This document shows, one piece after another, positions 17,066 through 26,351 of a stretch of DNA of 64,000 nucleotides. Location: assembly GCF_014836415.1 (NCBI RefSeq), contig NZ_JACSQY010000002.1:248001-312000 (forward strand), read 5' to 3'. The position numbers and the translations under genes are program-made. Origin of the DNA: Sporosarcina gallistercoris. Its GTDB lineage: Bacteria > Bacillota > Bacilli > Bacillales_A > Planococcaceae. The notes under the pieces are model-generated. The model saw only the letters and a program-made list of their open reading frames with translations. It was not told the DNA's origin and did no database searches. The number at the start of each line of letters is the position of its first letter. The first letter of the stretch is position 1.

Positions 17066-18178
17066 TTGATAACATTTGAAAACGTCTCTAAAAAATATCC
17101 CGATGGATTTGAAGCGCTCAAAAATTTGAGCTTTGATATCCAACAAGGTGAATTATTCGTACTGATCGGTCCAAGTGGTAGTGGAAAAACAACTACTATG
17201 AAAATGATTAATCGGTTAATCGAGCCTACCGGTGGAGAGATTAAAATTGACGGAAAAAGTGTCTCATCTGTCAATCCTGTAGAACTCCGCAGAAGCATCG
17301 GTTATGTAATTCAACATATCGGTTTGCTGCCTCATATGACCATCCGCGAAAATGTCGGCCTCGTCCCCCAACTCAAAAAAATGGAGGAAAAAGACTACCA
17401 CCATAAAGTGGATGAGCTGATGATGATGGTCGGATTGGACCCAGTCACGTATGCAGATAGATATCCTCAAGAGCTGAGCGGAGGGCAGCAGCAGCGGATC
17501 GGGGTAATTCGTGCAATGGCCGCAGAACCGCAAATCATTTTAATGGATGAGCCATTCAGTGCGCTTGACCCGATAAGCCGTGAACAGCTGCAAGATGAAT
17601 TGGTCAAACTCCAGCGAGATGTGAAAAAGACGATTGTGTTCGTGACACATGATATGGATGAAGCGCTTAAAATTGCGGATCGTGTGTGTATTATGAAGGA
17701 TGGAGAAATTGTACAAATCGATTCTCCCGAAGCGATTTTACGTCGTCCAGCAAATGAATTTGTACGGAATTTCATCGGAGAAGATCGCTTAAACGAAGCA
17801 ATCGTACTTCCCTCACTCGAATCTCTTCTTATTAAACCCATCTCTACTCTTTATAAAAGAGGTCTGGCAGAATCATTGAAAACGATGCAGAAAAAACGTG
17901 TCGACACCTTGATTGTCGTTGATGAAAAAGACCGTTATCTTGGTGTGGCATCTATTTGGGATGTGCAGAAGCATTTCAACGACGAAACCCTTACACTAAA
18001 TGACATTAAAAGAACAGATCATCAGAAATTCTATATTGATGAACCTGTCGGAGAAATTTTCACGAAGTTAAATGAATCAAGTTACTGGTTTATCCCTGTA
18101 GTCGATCGCGATGAAAAGCTACTGGGTCTCGTCAGCCGATCGAGTCTCGTTGAGTACATCGTCGATGAAATGCTTTAA
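17066..18178 (+). CDS. opuCA: Osmoprotectant (betaine/carnitine/choline) ABC transporter ATPase with CBS domains
   Basis: A 370-residue ATPase. The nucleotide-binding domain has GPSGSGKTTT (residues 32-41), the Q-loop at VIQHIGLLPHMT, signature LSGGQQQRIG and Walker B ILMDEPFSALDP. A CBS pair fills about residues 250-370 (ISTLYKRGLAESL and FIPVVDRDEKLLGLVSR). In this family the CBS domains sense ionic strength or c-di-AMP. The TTG start has AAAGGAGGA about 6 nt upstream. The permease/binding-protein gene follows after 33 nt. The exact compatible solute is not determined. Confidence 0.92.
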   Translation: MITFENVSKKYPDGFEALKNLSFDIQQGELFVLIGPSGSGKTTTMKMINRLIEPTGGEIKIDGKSVSSVNPVELRRSIGYVIQHIGLLPHMTIRENVGLVPQLKKMEEKDYHHKVDELMMMVGLDPVTYADRYPQELSGGQQQRIGVIRAMAAEPQIILMDEPFSALDPISREQLQDELVKLQRDVKKTIVFVTHDMDEALKIADRVCIMKDGEIVQIDSPEAILRRPANEFVRNFIGEDRLNEAIVLPSLESLLIKPISTLYKRGLAESLKTMQKKRVDTLIVVDEKDRYLGVASIWDVQKHFNDETLTLNDIKRTDHQKFYIDEPVGEIFTKLNESSYWFIPVVDRDEKLLGLVSRSSLVEYIVDEML

Positions 18179-18211
18179 TCTGAAAAAACATGTTGACAGG
18201 AGGTCCTTACC

Positions 18212-19765
18212 ATTAACGAAATATGGAATGATACAGTAGATGTCTTTACAAATCGATGGCCCACTATCTGGAGCCTATTTCTTGAACATGCGACGCTTTC
18301 TTTAATTTCCATCGGAATCGCAATCCTCATTTCAGTTCCCCTAGGTATCATTTTGACACGCAACACAAAAGTAGCTGAACCGATCATAGGGGTCGCTTCT
18401 GTGCTACAAACCATACCTAGCCTGGCCTTGCTAGTGTTCCTTGTCCCCTTTATGGGAACGGGCAAAGCACCCGCCATTATTGCGCTCACCATTTACGGCT
18501 TGCTGCCAATTTTGCGCAATACATATATCGGTATTCGCGGTGTTGACCGCGCAACTGTAGAAGCAGGGATCGGTATGGGGATGACGAGCCGCCAAGTGCT
18601 TACGATGGTGGAATTACCGCTTTCGTTAGGGGTCATCATGGCAGGTGTACGAACAGCAACGGTTTTAATTGTCGGTGTGGCTACCATTGCCGGACTGATA
18701 GGAGCTGGCGGACTTGGGGATCTCATTTTCCGAGGTCTTCAGACATACAATTCAGGACTCATCCTTGCAGGTGCAATCCCTTCTGCTTTGCTAGCTATCG
18801 TGCTCGACTTCATCTTGAAAAAGGTAGAAGGTATGGCGCAACCGGGTAAACTTTCCCGCAAAACGAAAAAGAATATAACACGCGGCGCGATTGCTGTCGT
18901 AGCAGCCATTGTTCTAGTGTTTGCAGTTACCTCATTCACAGGAAGTACAAAAGATACAATTACGATTACCGGTAAGAACTTCACCGAACAAGAAATCATG
19001 GTCTATGTGCTCGGTCACCTGATTGAAGAGAAAACAGACTTGGATGTAAAATACGAATCATTCCTCGGCGGTTCCACTCTCGCTTTTGAAGGACTTCAGC
19101 AAGGCAGTTATGACGTCTATGTAGAGTACACAGGAACTGGTTTGATGAACTACTTGAAGGAAGATGCTATTAACGATCCTGACGAAGCGTATGATTACGT
19201 AAAAAAAGTATTCAAAGAAAAATATGATCTCGTCTGGCTCGATCCGATCGGCTTTAACAATACGTATACACTCACAGTGCGGCAAGAAGATGCAGAAAAA
19301 TACGGTCTTGAAAAAATGTCCGACTTGGAAAAGACTGCTGATTCCATGGTACTTGGCACAGAACCGGAGTTCCAAGAACGAAAAGATGGATATCCAGGCT
19401 TCCAAGAACTTTACGGATTTTCGTTTAAGGAAGCAAAAACAATGGATACAGGGATTATGTATAGCGCTATTAAAAACGGAGATGTCGATGTGATCGATGC
19501 ATTCGGTACCGATGGACGTATACCAGCTTTCAACTTAAAAGTATTGGAAGATGACAAAAAACTGTTCCCTCCTTATTACGCAGCTCCACTCATCCGTCAA
19601 GATGTGCTGGATGAGCATCCCGAATTGGAAGAAGTTCTGAATATGCTAGCTGGCCGAATCGACGATGAACGCATGCAAGAGCTGAATGCTCGAGTTGATA
19701 TTGACAAAGAGGAATATGAAACGGTTGCCGTCGACTTCTTAAAAGAAGAAGGATTGATCGAGTAA
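18212..19765 (+). CDS. Osmoprotectant ABC transporter, fused permease and substrate-binding protein (apparent ATT start)
   Basis: A 517-residue fusion. Residues 1-210 form an OpuCB/OpuCD-type permease (VLQTIPSLALLVFLVPFMGTG and VEAGIGMGMTSRQVL). A further hydrophobic helix spans about 225-245. An OpuCC-like binding domain follows, with ITGKNFTEQEIMVYVLGHLIE and YVEYTGTGL. From the in-frame TGA at 18194 to a TTG at 18353 there is no ATG, GTG, TTG or CTG, yet the intervening codons encode the expected N-terminus. The RBS GGAGGT (18199-18204) lies 7 nt before ATT (18212). I therefore place the start at ATT. A start at TTG 18353 would delete the first membrane helix. It would work with OpuCA. Confidence 0.85.
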   Translation: MNEIWNDTVDVFTNRWPTIWSLFLEHATLSLISIGIAILISVPLGIILTRNTKVAEPIIGVASVLQTIPSLALLVFLVPFMGTGKAPAIIALTIYGLLPILRNTYIGIRGVDRATVEAGIGMGMTSRQVLTMVELPLSLGVIMAGVRTATVLIVGVATIAGLIGAGGLGDLIFRGLQTYNSGLILAGAIPSALLAIVLDFILKKVEGMAQPGKLSRKTKKNITRGAIAVVAAIVLVFAVTSFTGSTKDTITITGKNFTEQEIMVYVLGHLIEEKTDLDVKYESFLGGSTLAFEGLQQGSYDVYVEYTGTGLMNYLKEDAINDPDEAYDYVKKVFKEKYDLVWLDPIGFNNTYTLTVRQEDAEKYGLEKMSDLEKTADSMVLGTEPEFQERKDGYPGFQELYGFSFKEAKTMDTGIMYSAIKNGDVDVIDAFGTDGRIPAFNLKVLEDDKKLFPPYYAAPLIRQDVLDEHPELEEVLNMLAGRIDDERMQELNARVDIDKEEYETVAVDFLKEEGLIE

Positions 19766-19770
19766 CGCTC

Positions 19771-19815
19771 AAAAAACCACGTAGAAGGGAAATTCCTTTC
19801 TACGTGGTTTTTTTG
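19771..19815 (+). terminator. Terminator of the opuC-like operon
   Basis: AACCACGTAGAAGG and CCTTTCTACGTGGTT form a long stem around AAATT, followed by a T-run. It lies 14 nt from the stop of the convergent yeiH. Confidence 0.88.
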
Positions 19816-19828
19816 GAAAAGTGATCGA

Positions 19829-20857
19829 TCAGACGATGAAATATGCAATGACTGAAAGCAAAATCGATGTGACGGTCATCGCAGCAAGCGGACGAAGTGC
19901 TCGAGCGCGCAAATCGCGCAGGCTTACGTTCAATCCCAATCCAACCATAGCTGCGGTTAAGAGCCACGTAGTCAAGACTGAGATGAAGTCATACACTCCA
20001 TCGGAAACTGGAATGATCGGTCCGAACACATAACTTCCGAGTACACTTAAAATGATGAAACCAACTAAGAACCACGGAAACTCGATTTTCGAATCCGCTT
20101 CGTCGGCTCCTTTACTTTTACGTTTCATAATTGCGATGAAGATGAAGCAAAGCGGCACAAGCAGGAATACGCGCCCGAGTTTCGCAAGGAGTGCGATGGC
20201 AAGCCCATCTTCACCCGCAGGAGCCCCTGCTAGCGCAACGTGTGCAACTTCATGCAAACTGATGCCTGACCACATACCGTACTGAATCGCATCGATTGGC
20301 AAAAATGGCCGTAATATCGTATAGCCGATGGCAAACACTGTACCCATCAATGCGATGATGCCGACACCGATTGCGGTATCCTCGTCCTTTGCTTTCACGA
20401 TCGGTGCAACTGCCGCAATCGCAGCTGCTCCACAAACTCCTGTACCCACTCCAAGCAAGAGCGAAATATTCTTATCCGCTTTAAACATTTTAGCAAGCCA
20501 GAGAGTCATGAAGATAGCGAATATGATGACACCTACATCACGTGCAAGCAATCCAAGTCCGTCGCTCAGTACGGTATCGATATTCAGTTTAAGTCCGTAT
20601 AAAATGATGGCTGTACGCAATAATCGTTTAGACGAAAATGCGATTCCCGGTCGGATCGCTTCCGGATATCCGAAAAACTGACGGAAAACTACAGCAATGA
20701 TAATGGCAGAAGCGAGTTGTCCAATATGGTCAAAACCTGGTAACTTGGCAAGCAAGTAGCCTAAAAATGCGATGAAAAATGTAAATGCAACCCCGCCGAT
20801 CCAAGCACTCGATTTTGATAGCTTTTTGGGTGATGGGGATAATGATGAAGAATTCAT
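19829..20857 (-). CDS. yeiH: YeiH-family (UPF0324) putative sulfate/sulfite exporter
   Basis: A 342-residue multi-pass membrane protein. It has LLRTAIILYGLKLNIDTVL, LLGVGTGVCGAAAIAAVAPIV and GISLHEVAHVALAGAPAG, all characteristic of the YeiH family. I chose ATG 20857 (MNSSSLSPS) because AGGAGG lies 8 nt upstream; a GTG three codons earlier overlaps that site. A LysR regulator is divergently transcribed, as is common for this family. Transport of an oxidised sulfur compound is a family hypothesis, not proven by sequence. Confidence 0.88.
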   Translation of the reverse strand: MNSSSLSPSPKKLSKSSAWIGGVAFTFFIAFLGYLLAKLPGFDHIGQLASAIIIAVVFRQFFGYPEAIRPGIAFSSKRLLRTAIILYGLKLNIDTVLSDGLGLLARDVGVIIFAIFMTLWLAKMFKADKNISLLLGVGTGVCGAAAIAAVAPIVKAKDEDTAIGVGIIALMGTVFAIGYTILRPFLPIDAIQYGMWSGISLHEVAHVALAGAPAGEDGLAIALLAKLGRVFLLVPLCFIFIAIMKRKSKGADEADSKIEFPWFLVGFIILSVLGSYVFGPIIPVSDGVYDFISVLTTWLLTAAMVGLGLNVSLRDLRARALRPLAAMTVTSILLSVIAYFIV

Positions 20858-20964
20858 GCGTAACACCTCCTGGGGTTAAGTATACGCCCACAATTTCCAT
20901 AAGGAAAATAACAATATATAATAGCTATCATAAGTAATTCCATATATGAGAAAGGGGTGCGCAC

Positions 20965-21870
20965 ATGGACCAAAGTTTAAATGTTTTTGTCACGGTAGCT
21001 GAAAAGAAGAATTTTTCACGGGCAGCCGAGGACCTCCACATGACACAGCCTGCGGTGAGTCAGTATATCCGCTCCTTGGAAGAGACGATGGATGTGCGAT
21101 TGCTTGAAAGGACGAATAAATATGTCCGACTGACGAAGGCGGGTGAGATTGTTTATCATCATGCAAAAGAGATTGTAGGTTTATACGGTCGCATGCACCA
21201 CCTGGTCAATGACTTATCGCATGAGGCGAGCGGAAAACTTTCAATAGGGGCCAGTTACACATTTGGTGAATATGTGCTACCTCATATGTTGGCTCGTTTG
21301 TTAGTCGATTATCCTCGTATTCAACCTGAGGTGACAATTGGCAATACGGCAGAGATTGCAGACCTTATCATAAGCCGACAACTTGATGTAGGGATAGTTG
21401 AAGGGCGTTTCAAAGAAAATCAGACGCTGGCAACACAAGCATTTGCAGAAGACCGGATGATCCTTGTCGCTTCGTCAGACCATCCGCTTGCTTTAAAAAC
21501 AGAGATGATCGAATGGAGGGAATTGGAAGACCTCACTTGGATAATCCGTGAAGAAGGTTCGGGTACTCGAGAAGCTGTTGAAGCTGTGTTCGAACGTTTC
21601 TCGATTAATCCTGCCCGGACTATGCAGTTCAGCAGCACTCAACCTATCAAGGAAGCCGTGGAAGCAGGACTTGGAGTGAGCTTATTGTCAGAGTGGGCTG
21701 TACAAAAGGAAATCCGTTATGGCGATTTAGTGCAGCTCTCCGTAGAAGGCTTACCATTTGTTCGCCAATTCTCGATTGTGACCAGTTCTCCTTATCAGAC
21801 GAAGGCATTGCAAGTCTTTCTGGAGCTGTTGCTCACTAATTATGAGCTGACTCTGTTTCGGGAAAAGTAA
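20965..21870 (+). CDS. LysR-family transcriptional regulator (CysL/YwfK-like)
   Basis: A 301-residue regulator. The N-terminal winged helix (residues 1-60) contains NFSRAAEDLHMTQPAVSQYIRSLE, and the effector-binding domain spans about 90-295 (GNTAEIADLIISRQLDVGIVEG). The start has AAAGGGGTG 5 nt upstream. It is divergent from yeiH across 107 AT-rich bases that should hold both promoters and the operator. Control of yeiH in response to a sulfur metabolite is inferred from the arrangement and from likeness to B. subtilis CysL. CbbR/CysB-type neighbours in the family remain possible. Confidence 0.85.
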   Translation: MDQSLNVFVTVAEKKNFSRAAEDLHMTQPAVSQYIRSLEETMDVRLLERTNKYVRLTKAGEIVYHHAKEIVGLYGRMHHLVNDLSHEASGKLSIGASYTFGEYVLPHMLARLLVDYPRIQPEVTIGNTAEIADLIISRQLDVGIVEGRFKENQTLATQAFAEDRMILVASSDHPLALKTEMIEWRELEDLTWIIREEGSGTREAVEAVFERFSINPARTMQFSSTQPIKEAVEAGLGVSLLSEWAVQKEIRYGDLVQLSVEGLPFVRQFSIVTSSPYQTKALQVFLELLLTNYELTLFREK

Positions 21871-22026
21871 TGGAATCGCCGGCTGATTTGGGTTGTCAGT
21901 CCGTACTATGAAGTTCAAGGATTAATTGGCAGTACTTCGCTTGTATATGGATTGAATAGTTCGCTCCAGGGGTGATTCGATGGATTGGATGATGTTTTCT
22001 TTGATGTCGAAGGTCGATTATGGAAA
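21871..22026. other. Intergenic DNA beside the tandem repeat
   Basis: I see no coding sequence, RNA gene or clear terminator for the LysR gene here. A partial CGATTATGGAAA just before the first unit may be a decayed half-unit. Confidence 0.4.
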
Positions 22027-22200
22027 TTTATGAGCGCTTTCTCTTTGTTATGATCACTTTCCGCGGTTTATGAGCGCTTTTCTGTCCGTTATGATCACTT
22101 TCCGCGGTTTATGAGCACTTTCTCTCTGTTATGATCACTTTCCTGAGTTTATGAGCGCTTTCTCTCCGTTATGATCACTTTCCTGGGTTTATGAGCTTTC
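22027..22200. repeat. 40-bp tandem repeat built of two 20-bp half-units
   Basis: Four full units (22027-22066, 22067-22107, 22108-22147, 22148-22187; 40, 41, 40 and 40 bp) are followed by a truncated fifth start (22188-22200). Each unit joins half A, TTTATGAGCGCTTTCTCT, to half B, GTTATGATCACTTTCC plus CGCGG or TG(A/G)G. Both halves share TTATGAKCRCTTTC. It lies in the convergent gap between the LysR gene and the glcD-like gene. Confidence 0.92.
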
Positions 22201-22234
22201 AAATGCTAAGAGCACTATAACTTTTCACTTCAAG

Positions 22235-22260
22235 CAAAAAAGGGCTTTGCAAAAGCCCTC
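22235..22260 (-). terminator. Terminator of glcD-like gene
   Basis: On the minus strand GAGGGCTTTTGCAAAGCCC is followed by TTTTTTGC: an 8-bp stem with a tight loop and a T-run. Confidence 0.85.
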
Positions 22261-22270
22261 TCCACTTGCT

Positions 22271-23647
22271 TCATTTGATTAATTTCCCTGGGTTCATGAC
22301 ATTCTCCGGATCCAGCACTTGCTTGATCTTCAGCATGACATCATAGGCAGCACCGTGTTCATCGCGCTGGTATTTTTGTTTGCCTACGCCGACACCATGC
22401 TCGCCTGTGCATGTACCGCCACAGTCGAGCGCACGACGGACGATGGTTTCATTGTACGCATCGGCAATCTTGAGTTCTTCCGCATTTTCATGGTCAATCA
22501 TTAGCAACACGTGGAAATTACCATCCCCTACGTGCCCTACGATTCCGCCTTCGAGTCCTGTTCTGTCGAGTTCCTCGCGAGCAAAGACGACGGCATCTGC
22601 TAATTTGGAAATCGGGACACAGACATCCGTCAGCATCATTTGTTTACCCGGGAAGCCATGTGTATAGGCATATGCGGCATTATGACGTGCTTCCCACAAG
22701 CGATTGCGACTTGCTGTTTCCGTTTCGAACAAGATTTCTTTGCAACCGAAGTCTGTGACAATTTCTTTCGTGAAGGCTACATCTTGGGCGAGACCTGCTT
22801 CGTTTCCATGAAACTCCAAAAAGAGGGTTGGCATTTCCGCATAATCTGTTTCACTATATGCATTCACTTGGCGAATGGATTCCGTGTCGACGAGTTCCAC
22901 TCGGGCAATGGGAATGCCAGCTTGCAAAATTGCAGGCACCGCCTCAATGGCGTTCGTAATGGATGTAAATGTCGCACGTGCTGCTGTAGTCATTTCCGGA
23001 ATTCCAAAAACACGGAGTGTCAGTTCCGTAAAACAGCCAAGAGTACCCTCTGAACCGACAAATAATCCATTCAAATGATACCCTGAGGAAGATTTAGCTG
23101 CTTTGTTCCCAGTGTGAATTACAGTTCCGTCCGCTAAGACCACTTCCAGATCCCTCACTTGATCACGCATGACGCCGTATTTCACGGATGTTGTCCCGCT
23201 CGCATTCGTTGCCGCCATGCCACCAAGTGTAGCATCTGCTCCTGGATCGACAGAGAAGAAGAGCCCATGTTTTTTCAACTCTTTGTTCAATACGGAACGC
23301 GTCACTCCAGGTTGCACAGTCACGAGCATGTCTGAAGGATTCACTTCGAGTATTTGATTCATCTCAGTGAAATCTATTGTAATCCCATGCTCATAAGGGA
23401 TGACATGTCCTTCCAGGCTGGAACCGACGCCAAACGGAATTACAGGGATGTTCAGATTCCCCGCCGCTTTCACAATGCGGCTCACCTCTTCAGTGCATCT
23501 AGGGTACACCACGAGATCCGGCAAACTTGGCGTATGGTACGATTCATCTTTACTATGTAAGTCACGTACTGTATCATTCTTCGTCACTTGCTCCTGTTCT
23601 AAAAATCCGGTCAACTCGACAAACAGCTCGTCAACTGAAGAGTTCAT
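22271..23647 (-). CDS. FAD-binding oxidase, GlcD / D-lactate dehydrogenase type
   Basis: A 458-residue flavoprotein that oxidises a 2-hydroxy acid. The FAD-binding PCMH domain (about 35-215) includes PFGVGSSLEGHVIP and GADATLGGMAATNASGTTSVKYG. The C-terminal substrate domain carries GIVGHVGDGNFH, TCTGEHGVG and DPENVMNPGK. Starting ATG has AAAGGATT upstream. There is no glcF-type iron-sulfur partner beside it, so it more closely resembles single-subunit D-lactate dehydrogenase (LDHD) or a stand-alone glycolate oxidase subunit. It is monocistronic with its own terminator. The substrate (D-lactate or glycolate) cannot be settled from sequence. Confidence 0.88.
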   Translation of the reverse strand: MNSSVDELFVELTGFLEQEQVTKNDTVRDLHSKDESYHTPSLPDLVVYPRCTEEVSRIVKAAGNLNIPVIPFGVGSSLEGHVIPYEHGITIDFTEMNQILEVNPSDMLVTVQPGVTRSVLNKELKKHGLFFSVDPGADATLGGMAATNASGTTSVKYGVMRDQVRDLEVVLADGTVIHTGNKAAKSSSGYHLNGLFVGSEGTLGCFTELTLRVFGIPEMTTAARATFTSITNAIEAVPAILQAGIPIARVELVDTESIRQVNAYSETDYAEMPTLFLEFHGNEAGLAQDVAFTKEIVTDFGCKEILFETETASRNRLWEARHNAAYAYTHGFPGKQMMLTDVCVPISKLADAVVFAREELDRTGLEGGIVGHVGDGNFHVLLMIDHENAEELKIADAYNETIVRRALDCGGTCTGEHGVGVGKQKYQRDEHGAAYDVMLKIKQVLDPENVMNPGKLIK

Positions 23648-23772
23648 CCAATCAAATCCTTTCTCACTAAATTTTTTAAGAAGTCATTCAATTATAACTC
23701 ATTCCGAGGTCGTTTGTATTTCGAAAAATGGGGCACACTAGTAGTAATACACAATCTAGGGAGGAATACAGC

Positions 23773-24318
23773 ATGAGAAAATCAACATCTATCGCAGGTA
23801 GCGTACTTGCGACAGCTCTACTTCTAGGCGCTTGCGGTAACAACGATACGACTCCAAAAAAGGATACGACAACTGAATCCGGAACCGGAACCGAAGAGTC
23901 CGCTAACAACAACACATCTTCCGGTACAGGGGATTCCACGGACACCAACAACTCTGCAGTCTCAGACAGCGACCAAGCCTACATGAAAGAACAAATGGAT
24001 AAGCTGTCCTACGACGAATTCGAGTTGGAAGTCGATTATGGTAAAAACCAGGAATATGAAATTGAAATCGAACAAGACAACGGCAAGGTGGAAGCAACCG
24101 TTGATGATGACCTTTCAAACAGCAATTTGAACGGCCGGGAAGCGTTTGATGAAATTTATCCTAAGCTGGAAAAGTTGGAAATCACCGAAACTACAACAAA
24201 AGAACAAGCGATTCAACAAGCGTTGGACGCATTCGGTTTGAAAGATGATTATGTCAAATTTGATATTAAAGTCTCGATGCCTGATGGACAAAAAATCGAA
24301 TATGAAGAAAAGAAATAA
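23773..24318 (+). CDS. YusW-like lipoprotein
   Basis: A 181-residue secreted protein. Residues 1-22 are a lipoprotein signal with the lipobox LLGAC. A low-complexity Thr/Ser/Asn/Gly linker follows (about 23-70). The C-terminal domain (about 80-181) starts LSYDEFELEVDYGKNQEYEIEIE and ends in KFDIKVSMPDGQKIEYEEKK, resembling the YusW domain of Bacillus. The start ATG 23773 has AGGGAGGA 6 nt upstream; an in-frame earlier ATG at 23728 would not give a signal peptide. No function is known. It is monocistronic. Confidence 0.8.
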   Translation: MRKSTSIAGSVLATALLLGACGNNDTTPKKDTTTESGTGTEESANNNTSSGTGDSTDTNNSAVSDSDQAYMKEQMDKLSYDEFELEVDYGKNQEYEIEIEQDNGKVEATVDDDLSNSNLNGREAFDEIYPKLEKLEITETTTKEQAIQQALDAFGLKDDYVKFDIKVSMPDGQKIEYEEKK

Positions 24319-24320
24319 GT

Positions 24321-24351
24321 AAAAGCGGAACCGTCAATCGGTTCCGCTTTT
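24321..24351. terminator. Bidirectional terminator between yusW-like gene and ptsI
   Basis: AAAAGCGGAACCG and CGGTTCCGCTTTT form a perfect 13-bp stem, with A-run and T-run on both sides. Confidence 0.92.
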
Positions 24352-24357
24352 CGTTTT

Positions 24358-26067
24358 TCAGCTATGTGCTTTCACAAATTCAACAATCTTTTCAGACGTT
24401 TCCATCTGTAAGATTTCCGGGATATACCCTTCCCATTCCGCTTTGGAAAGTTCTGCGAATTGCGCCCGTGCTTTCAGAATGCTCGATGGGCTCATAGAAA
24501 ACTCATCCAGTCCCATGCCAAGTAAAACAGGAATGGACAGTGGATCCCCAGCTACTTCACCGCACATGCCTACCCACTTTCCTTCTTTGTGAGCGGCTTG
24601 AATCACGTTATGAATCAGGCGCAAAACAGACGGATGATTTGGCTGATACAAATACGAAACGGCTTCGTTCATGCGATCTGCTGCCATCGTGTATTGAATC
24701 AAATCATTCGTACCGATTGAGAAGAAGTCGACTTCCTTAGCAAACAAATCCGCAATAACTGCTGCTGCAGGGATTTCCAGCATCATCCCTACTTCATACG
24801 AATCACTGACTTGGATGTCTTCAGCCTGCAGCTTCTCCTGTTCCTCAAGTAACATGCCTTTTGCACGACGGAATTCTTCCAGCGTTGCAATCATCGGGAA
24901 CATGATTTTCAAGTTGCCGTGAACACTTGCGCGTAATAATGCGCGCAACTGTGTACGGAACATCTCTTCATGTTCAAAGCAAAGACGGATGGCACGCTGT
25001 CCAAGGAACGGGTTCATCTCTTCAGGTGTGCTGAAATAGCTCAACTCTTTGTCGCCGCCAATATCAAGCGTCCGAACTACCGTTGGGCGTTCTCCCATGG
25101 AAGTCAGAACCGTTTTGTAAGCGTCGAACTGTTCCTCTTCCGTTGGGAAATCGCTTTTCCCCATGTAAAGGAACTCTGTACGGAACAAGCCGACACCTTC
25201 CGCTCCGTTTTTATCCGCTAACGGCAAGTCTTCGGTTGACGCAATGTTCGCACCTACTTCAACATGGTGGCCGTCACTCGTAACCGTCGATTCAGAAACG
25301 AAACGCTTCAACAGTTCCTTATCTTGCTCGAACGTCACTTTTTTCGCTTCATAAGCTTGTGTTTCTTCATCAGTCGGCTCGAGTAATACTGTTCCGTCTG
25401 TGCCGTCGACAATCAGAGAAGTCCCCTGCTCAATCGACTCCATCGCAGTTTTCGTTCCGACAACCGCCGGGATTTCCAGCATTCTTCCGAGGATCGCAGA
25501 GTGTGACGTGCGCCCTCCGATGTCTGTGACAAATCCTTTAACGAATTGTTTGTTCAATTGTGCCGTGGCAGAAGGGGTCAGATCGTCTGCAATAATGATC
25601 ACTTCTTCATTAATTGTAGAAGGATCAGATACGTGGACGCCTAACAGCTTAGCTAGGAGACGCTTTGTTACGTCACGTACGTCTGCAGCACGTTCTCTCA
25701 TATATTCGTTGTCCATCGCTTCGAACATAGCCGTGAAGGTATCGGCAGCCTGTTGCAAGGCATATTCTGCGTTGACACCTTTTTCGATGCTGCCTTTCAC
25801 GCTGCTCTCAAGCTCTGGATCGTTCAATACGAGTAAATGCGCGCTAAAAATTGCTGCTTTGTCTTCCCCGAAGTTTTCGGCTGCTTTTGCCCGGATCGCT
25901 TCCAGTTCAACTGCCGCTTCCGCTTTAGCAGCTTCAAATCGGGCAATTTCCAGTTCCGGCTGTTCGATAGTGAGTTTTTCGACTGTGAGGTCTGGCGTTT
26001 CCAAACGGTACGCTTTGGCGATCGCTATGCCGTCGGATACACCGATGCCTGTTATCGTCTGCTTCAC
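24358..26067 (-). CDS. ptsI: PTS enzyme I (phosphoenolpyruvate-protein phosphotransferase)
   Basis: A 569-residue general PTS component that takes phosphate from PEP and passes it to HPr. The active-site His189 is in GGRTSHSAI, the PEP-binding domain has [17 protein letters not shown] and RTLDIGGDK, and [15 protein letters not shown] and [16 protein letters not shown] follow. [10 protein letters not shown] contains the catalytic Cys. The length is normal. The start overlaps the ptsH stop by 4 nt (ATGA). It is the last gene of the nag/pts locus, ending at a bidirectional terminator. Confidence 0.97.
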   Translation of the reverse strand: MKQTITGIGVSDGIAIAKAYRLETPDLTVEKLTIEQPELEIARFEAAKAEAAVELEAIRAKAAENFGEDKAAIFSAHLLVLNDPELESSVKGSIEKGVNAEYALQQAADTFTAMFEAMDNEYMRERAADVRDVTKRLLAKLLGVHVSDPSTINEEVIIIADDLTPSATAQLNKQFVKGFVTDIGGRTSHSAILGRMLEIPAVVGTKTAMESIEQGTSLIVDGTDGTVLLEPTDEETQAYEAKKVTFEQDKELLKRFVSESTVTSDGHHVEVGANIASTEDLPLADKNGAEGVGLFRTEFLYMGKSDFPTEEEQFDAYKTVLTSMGERPTVVRTLDIGGDKELSYFSTPEEMNPFLGQRAIRLCFEHEEMFRTQLRALLRASVHGNLKIMFPMIATLEEFRRAKGMLLEEQEKLQAEDIQVSDSYEVGMMLEIPAAAVIADLFAKEVDFFSIGTNDLIQYTMAADRMNEAVSYLYQPNHPSVLRLIHNVIQAAHKEGKWVGMCGEVAGDPLSIPVLLGMGLDEFSMSPSSILKARAQFAELSKAEWEGYIPEILQMETSEKIVEFVKAHS

Positions 26068-26330
26068 TCGCCAATGCTTTCTTTTTTCATAATGTCATCC
26101 ACTTTTGCGATCGCCTCTGACTCGTCAGCGCCGTCTGCTGTGATTTCAACTTGCGCACCGGATTCAATCCCCATGCCCATAACGCCCATGATGGACTTCA
26201 AATTGGCAGTGCGCTCGTTGTACGTAATTGTGACGTCTGACTTGAATGGTGTGACTGCTGATACGAGCATAGAGCACGGACGTGCGTGCAACCCTTCGCT
26301 GCTAGTAATTGTGTACGTTTTCTTTTCCAT
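26064..26330 (-). CDS. ptsH: PTS phosphocarrier HPr
   Basis: An 88-residue protein that relays phosphate from enzyme I to EIIA domains. His15 is in GLHARP. The Gram-positive regulatory Ser46 is in [13 protein letters not shown]; HPrK phosphorylates it to drive CcpA catabolite repression. The start has AAAAGGAGAG 8 nt upstream. It lies 21 nt downstream of the SIS-domain gene and overlaps ptsI. Placement inside a GlcNAc locus instead of beside ptsG is unusual (see findings). Confidence 0.97.
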   Translation of the reverse strand: MEKKTYTITSSEGLHARPCSMLVSAVTPFKSDVTITYNERTANLKSIMGVMGMGIESGAQVEITADGADESEAIAKVDDIMKKESIGE

Positions 26331-26351
26331 AACTGAATCTCTCCTTTTAAG

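Noticed and set aside
22027-22200. CRISPR-like repeat array
   Set aside because: Units are contiguous and the intervening sequence is itself repeated; there are no unique spacers and no cas genes.
24358-26092. Long plus-strand reading frames across ptsI
   Set aside because: Antisense shadows of ptsI, whose catalytic motifs are all intact on the minus strand.
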